Assembly (NCBI GenBank): GCA_900893395.1
Contig: CAAHFI011860141.1
Coordinates: 1 to 23,078, forward strand
Direction: 5' to 3'
DNA length: 23,078 nucleotides
From: Euglena gracilis
Lineage: Eukaryota; Euglenozoa; Euglenophyceae; Euglenales; Euglenaceae
Positions 22,899-23,078 of this stretch are shown in pieces; within the stretch, counting starts at the first letter, position 1; every line of letters starts with the position of its first letter. Position numbers and translations under genes: made by a program. Under the pieces are notes generated by a model. The model was not told the origin of the DNA. It was given only the letters and a program-made list of their open reading frames with translations, and ran no database searches.

Positions 22899-23078
22899 CC
22901 TTACTCCGAGTAACCGAATGGGTGTTCCAGGAGGCCTCCAAAGTCAGGGGACCCGTTGGTTTCATGATTGTCGTGGTTAATGTAAGAAAAACATGCAGCG
23001 GGAATGTTTGGTTGCAAGAAATGAGCACATTTAGATGGGTGCATTCGACCATTCGGGGGACATTTACCAGGTCAGCCC
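22899..23078 (+). repeat. Right partial satellite unit
   Basis: The window ends inside this unit, at about monomer position 181 (ending GTCAGCCC). Within the hotspot segment it has GGTTAATGTAAG where the consensus has one more T and one more G, and GAATGTTTGG with one extra T. The net change matches its 180-bp length. The array evidently continues beyond the window. Confidence 0.95.

Larger units (their letters stand above)
1..23078. repeat. Tandem satellite array, about 212-bp unit, roughly 109 copies
   Basis: The window consists only of head-to-tail copies of one unit. Counting from CCTTACTCCG, there are 108 complete copies plus a partial copy at each end; lengths run from 198 to 215 bp, mostly 211-213. 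All copies are in the same orientation. Units differ almost only by one- or two-base indels at fixed places. No gene, RNA gene, mobile element or unique DNA interrupts the array, so this entry accounts for every stretch in the window. Short open frames exist on both strands but repeat identically every 212 bp, start and stop inside the repeat, and cannot extend because the unit is not a multiple of three. A long homogeneous array of nucleosome-scale units is typical of eukaryotic heterochromatic satellite DNA. That placement is inference; I do not recognise the family or species. Confidence 0.98.
15316..23078. repeat. Array zone III: TTTCGGGG(G) variant enriched, more lesions
   Basis: This zone holds 36 complete units and the right partial one. 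By my reading 10 of 37 variable sites have three T residues (for example near 15471, 19031, 20292, 21784, 22209), a form seen only once elsewhere. Two-C forms fall to about 5 of 37. Small deletions and insertions, including multi-base ones, are much denser than in zones I and II and mostly hit the segment GGTAAG...CAGCGGG. This could be older, less homogenised DNA nearer an array edge, or weaker consensus quality at one end of an assembly. The sequence alone does not decide. Confidence 0.7.

Noticed and set aside
1-23078. CRISPR array or bacterial repeat region
   Set aside because: There are no short repeats with unique spacers; the whole 212-bp unit is repeated with no variable spacer, and no cas-like genes are present.
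1-23078. Higher-order repeat (multi-unit period)
   Set aside because: I wrote out the variable-site form for all units and saw clustering but no repeating multi-unit pattern. A computed self-alignment could still reveal one.
1-23078. rDNA spacer subrepeats, telomeric repeats or transposon-derived tandem copies
   Set aside because: There is no rRNA gene, no telomere motif, no terminal repeat or transposase sequence, and no family I recognise. Flanking DNA is absent, so origin cannot be judged.
1-23078. Treating all indels as sequencing error
   Set aside because: Equal-length control homopolymers in the same unit do not vary and the variant forms cluster by zone, so at least part of the variation looks real. 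Error is kept as an open explanation for the right-hand lesions.

Overview
The whole 23,078-base window is one uninterrupted head-to-tail satellite DNA array. The unit is about 212 bp (48% GC by hand count of the consensus: 41 C, 61 G, 59 A, 51 T on the + strand). Phased on the sequence CCTTACTCCG, there is a partial unit at 1-54, 108 complete units at 55-22898 (mean about 211.5 bp) and a partial unit at 22899-23078. Neither array edge nor any flanking single-copy DNA is present. I see no protein-coding gene, RNA gene, transposon, CRISPR array or bacterial feature. The many short open frames (about 60-90 codons) recur every 212 bp as passive translations of the repeat. Because 212 is not a multiple of three, no frame runs on through successive units.

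A homogeneous array of nucleosome-sized units longer than 23 kb is typical of eukaryotic constitutive heterochromatin (centromeric, pericentromeric or subtelomeric). I do not recognise the monomer family and cannot name the organism.

Units are nearly identical in substitutions: I found only two clear isolated ones in clean context (8 and 22158), plus one rewritten unit. Variation is almost all small indels at a few fixed monomer positions: the TTCGGGGG site (monomer 155-162), the GGTAAGAAAAACATGCAGCGGG segment (about 85-112) and the GGGG at 49-52. Other homopolymers of the same length in the same unit stay constant.

The array has three broad zones. In 1-5986 the plain TTCGGGGG form dominates. 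In 5987-15315 a TTCCGGGG(G) form is enriched (26 of 44 units by my reading). In 15316-23078 a TTTCGGGG(G) form is enriched (10 of 37) and larger lesions accumulate, worst in three consecutive shortened units at 18271-18875.

The best candidate for hidden function is this same variable site. Together with the TTCG just upstream it resembles the CENP-B box core (TTCG-N4-A-N2-CGGG). The commonest form has all nine core bases but a spacer one base short. The inserted-base forms restore the full TTCG-N7-CGGG spacing and match eight of nine core bases. This is a hypothesis and not an identification.
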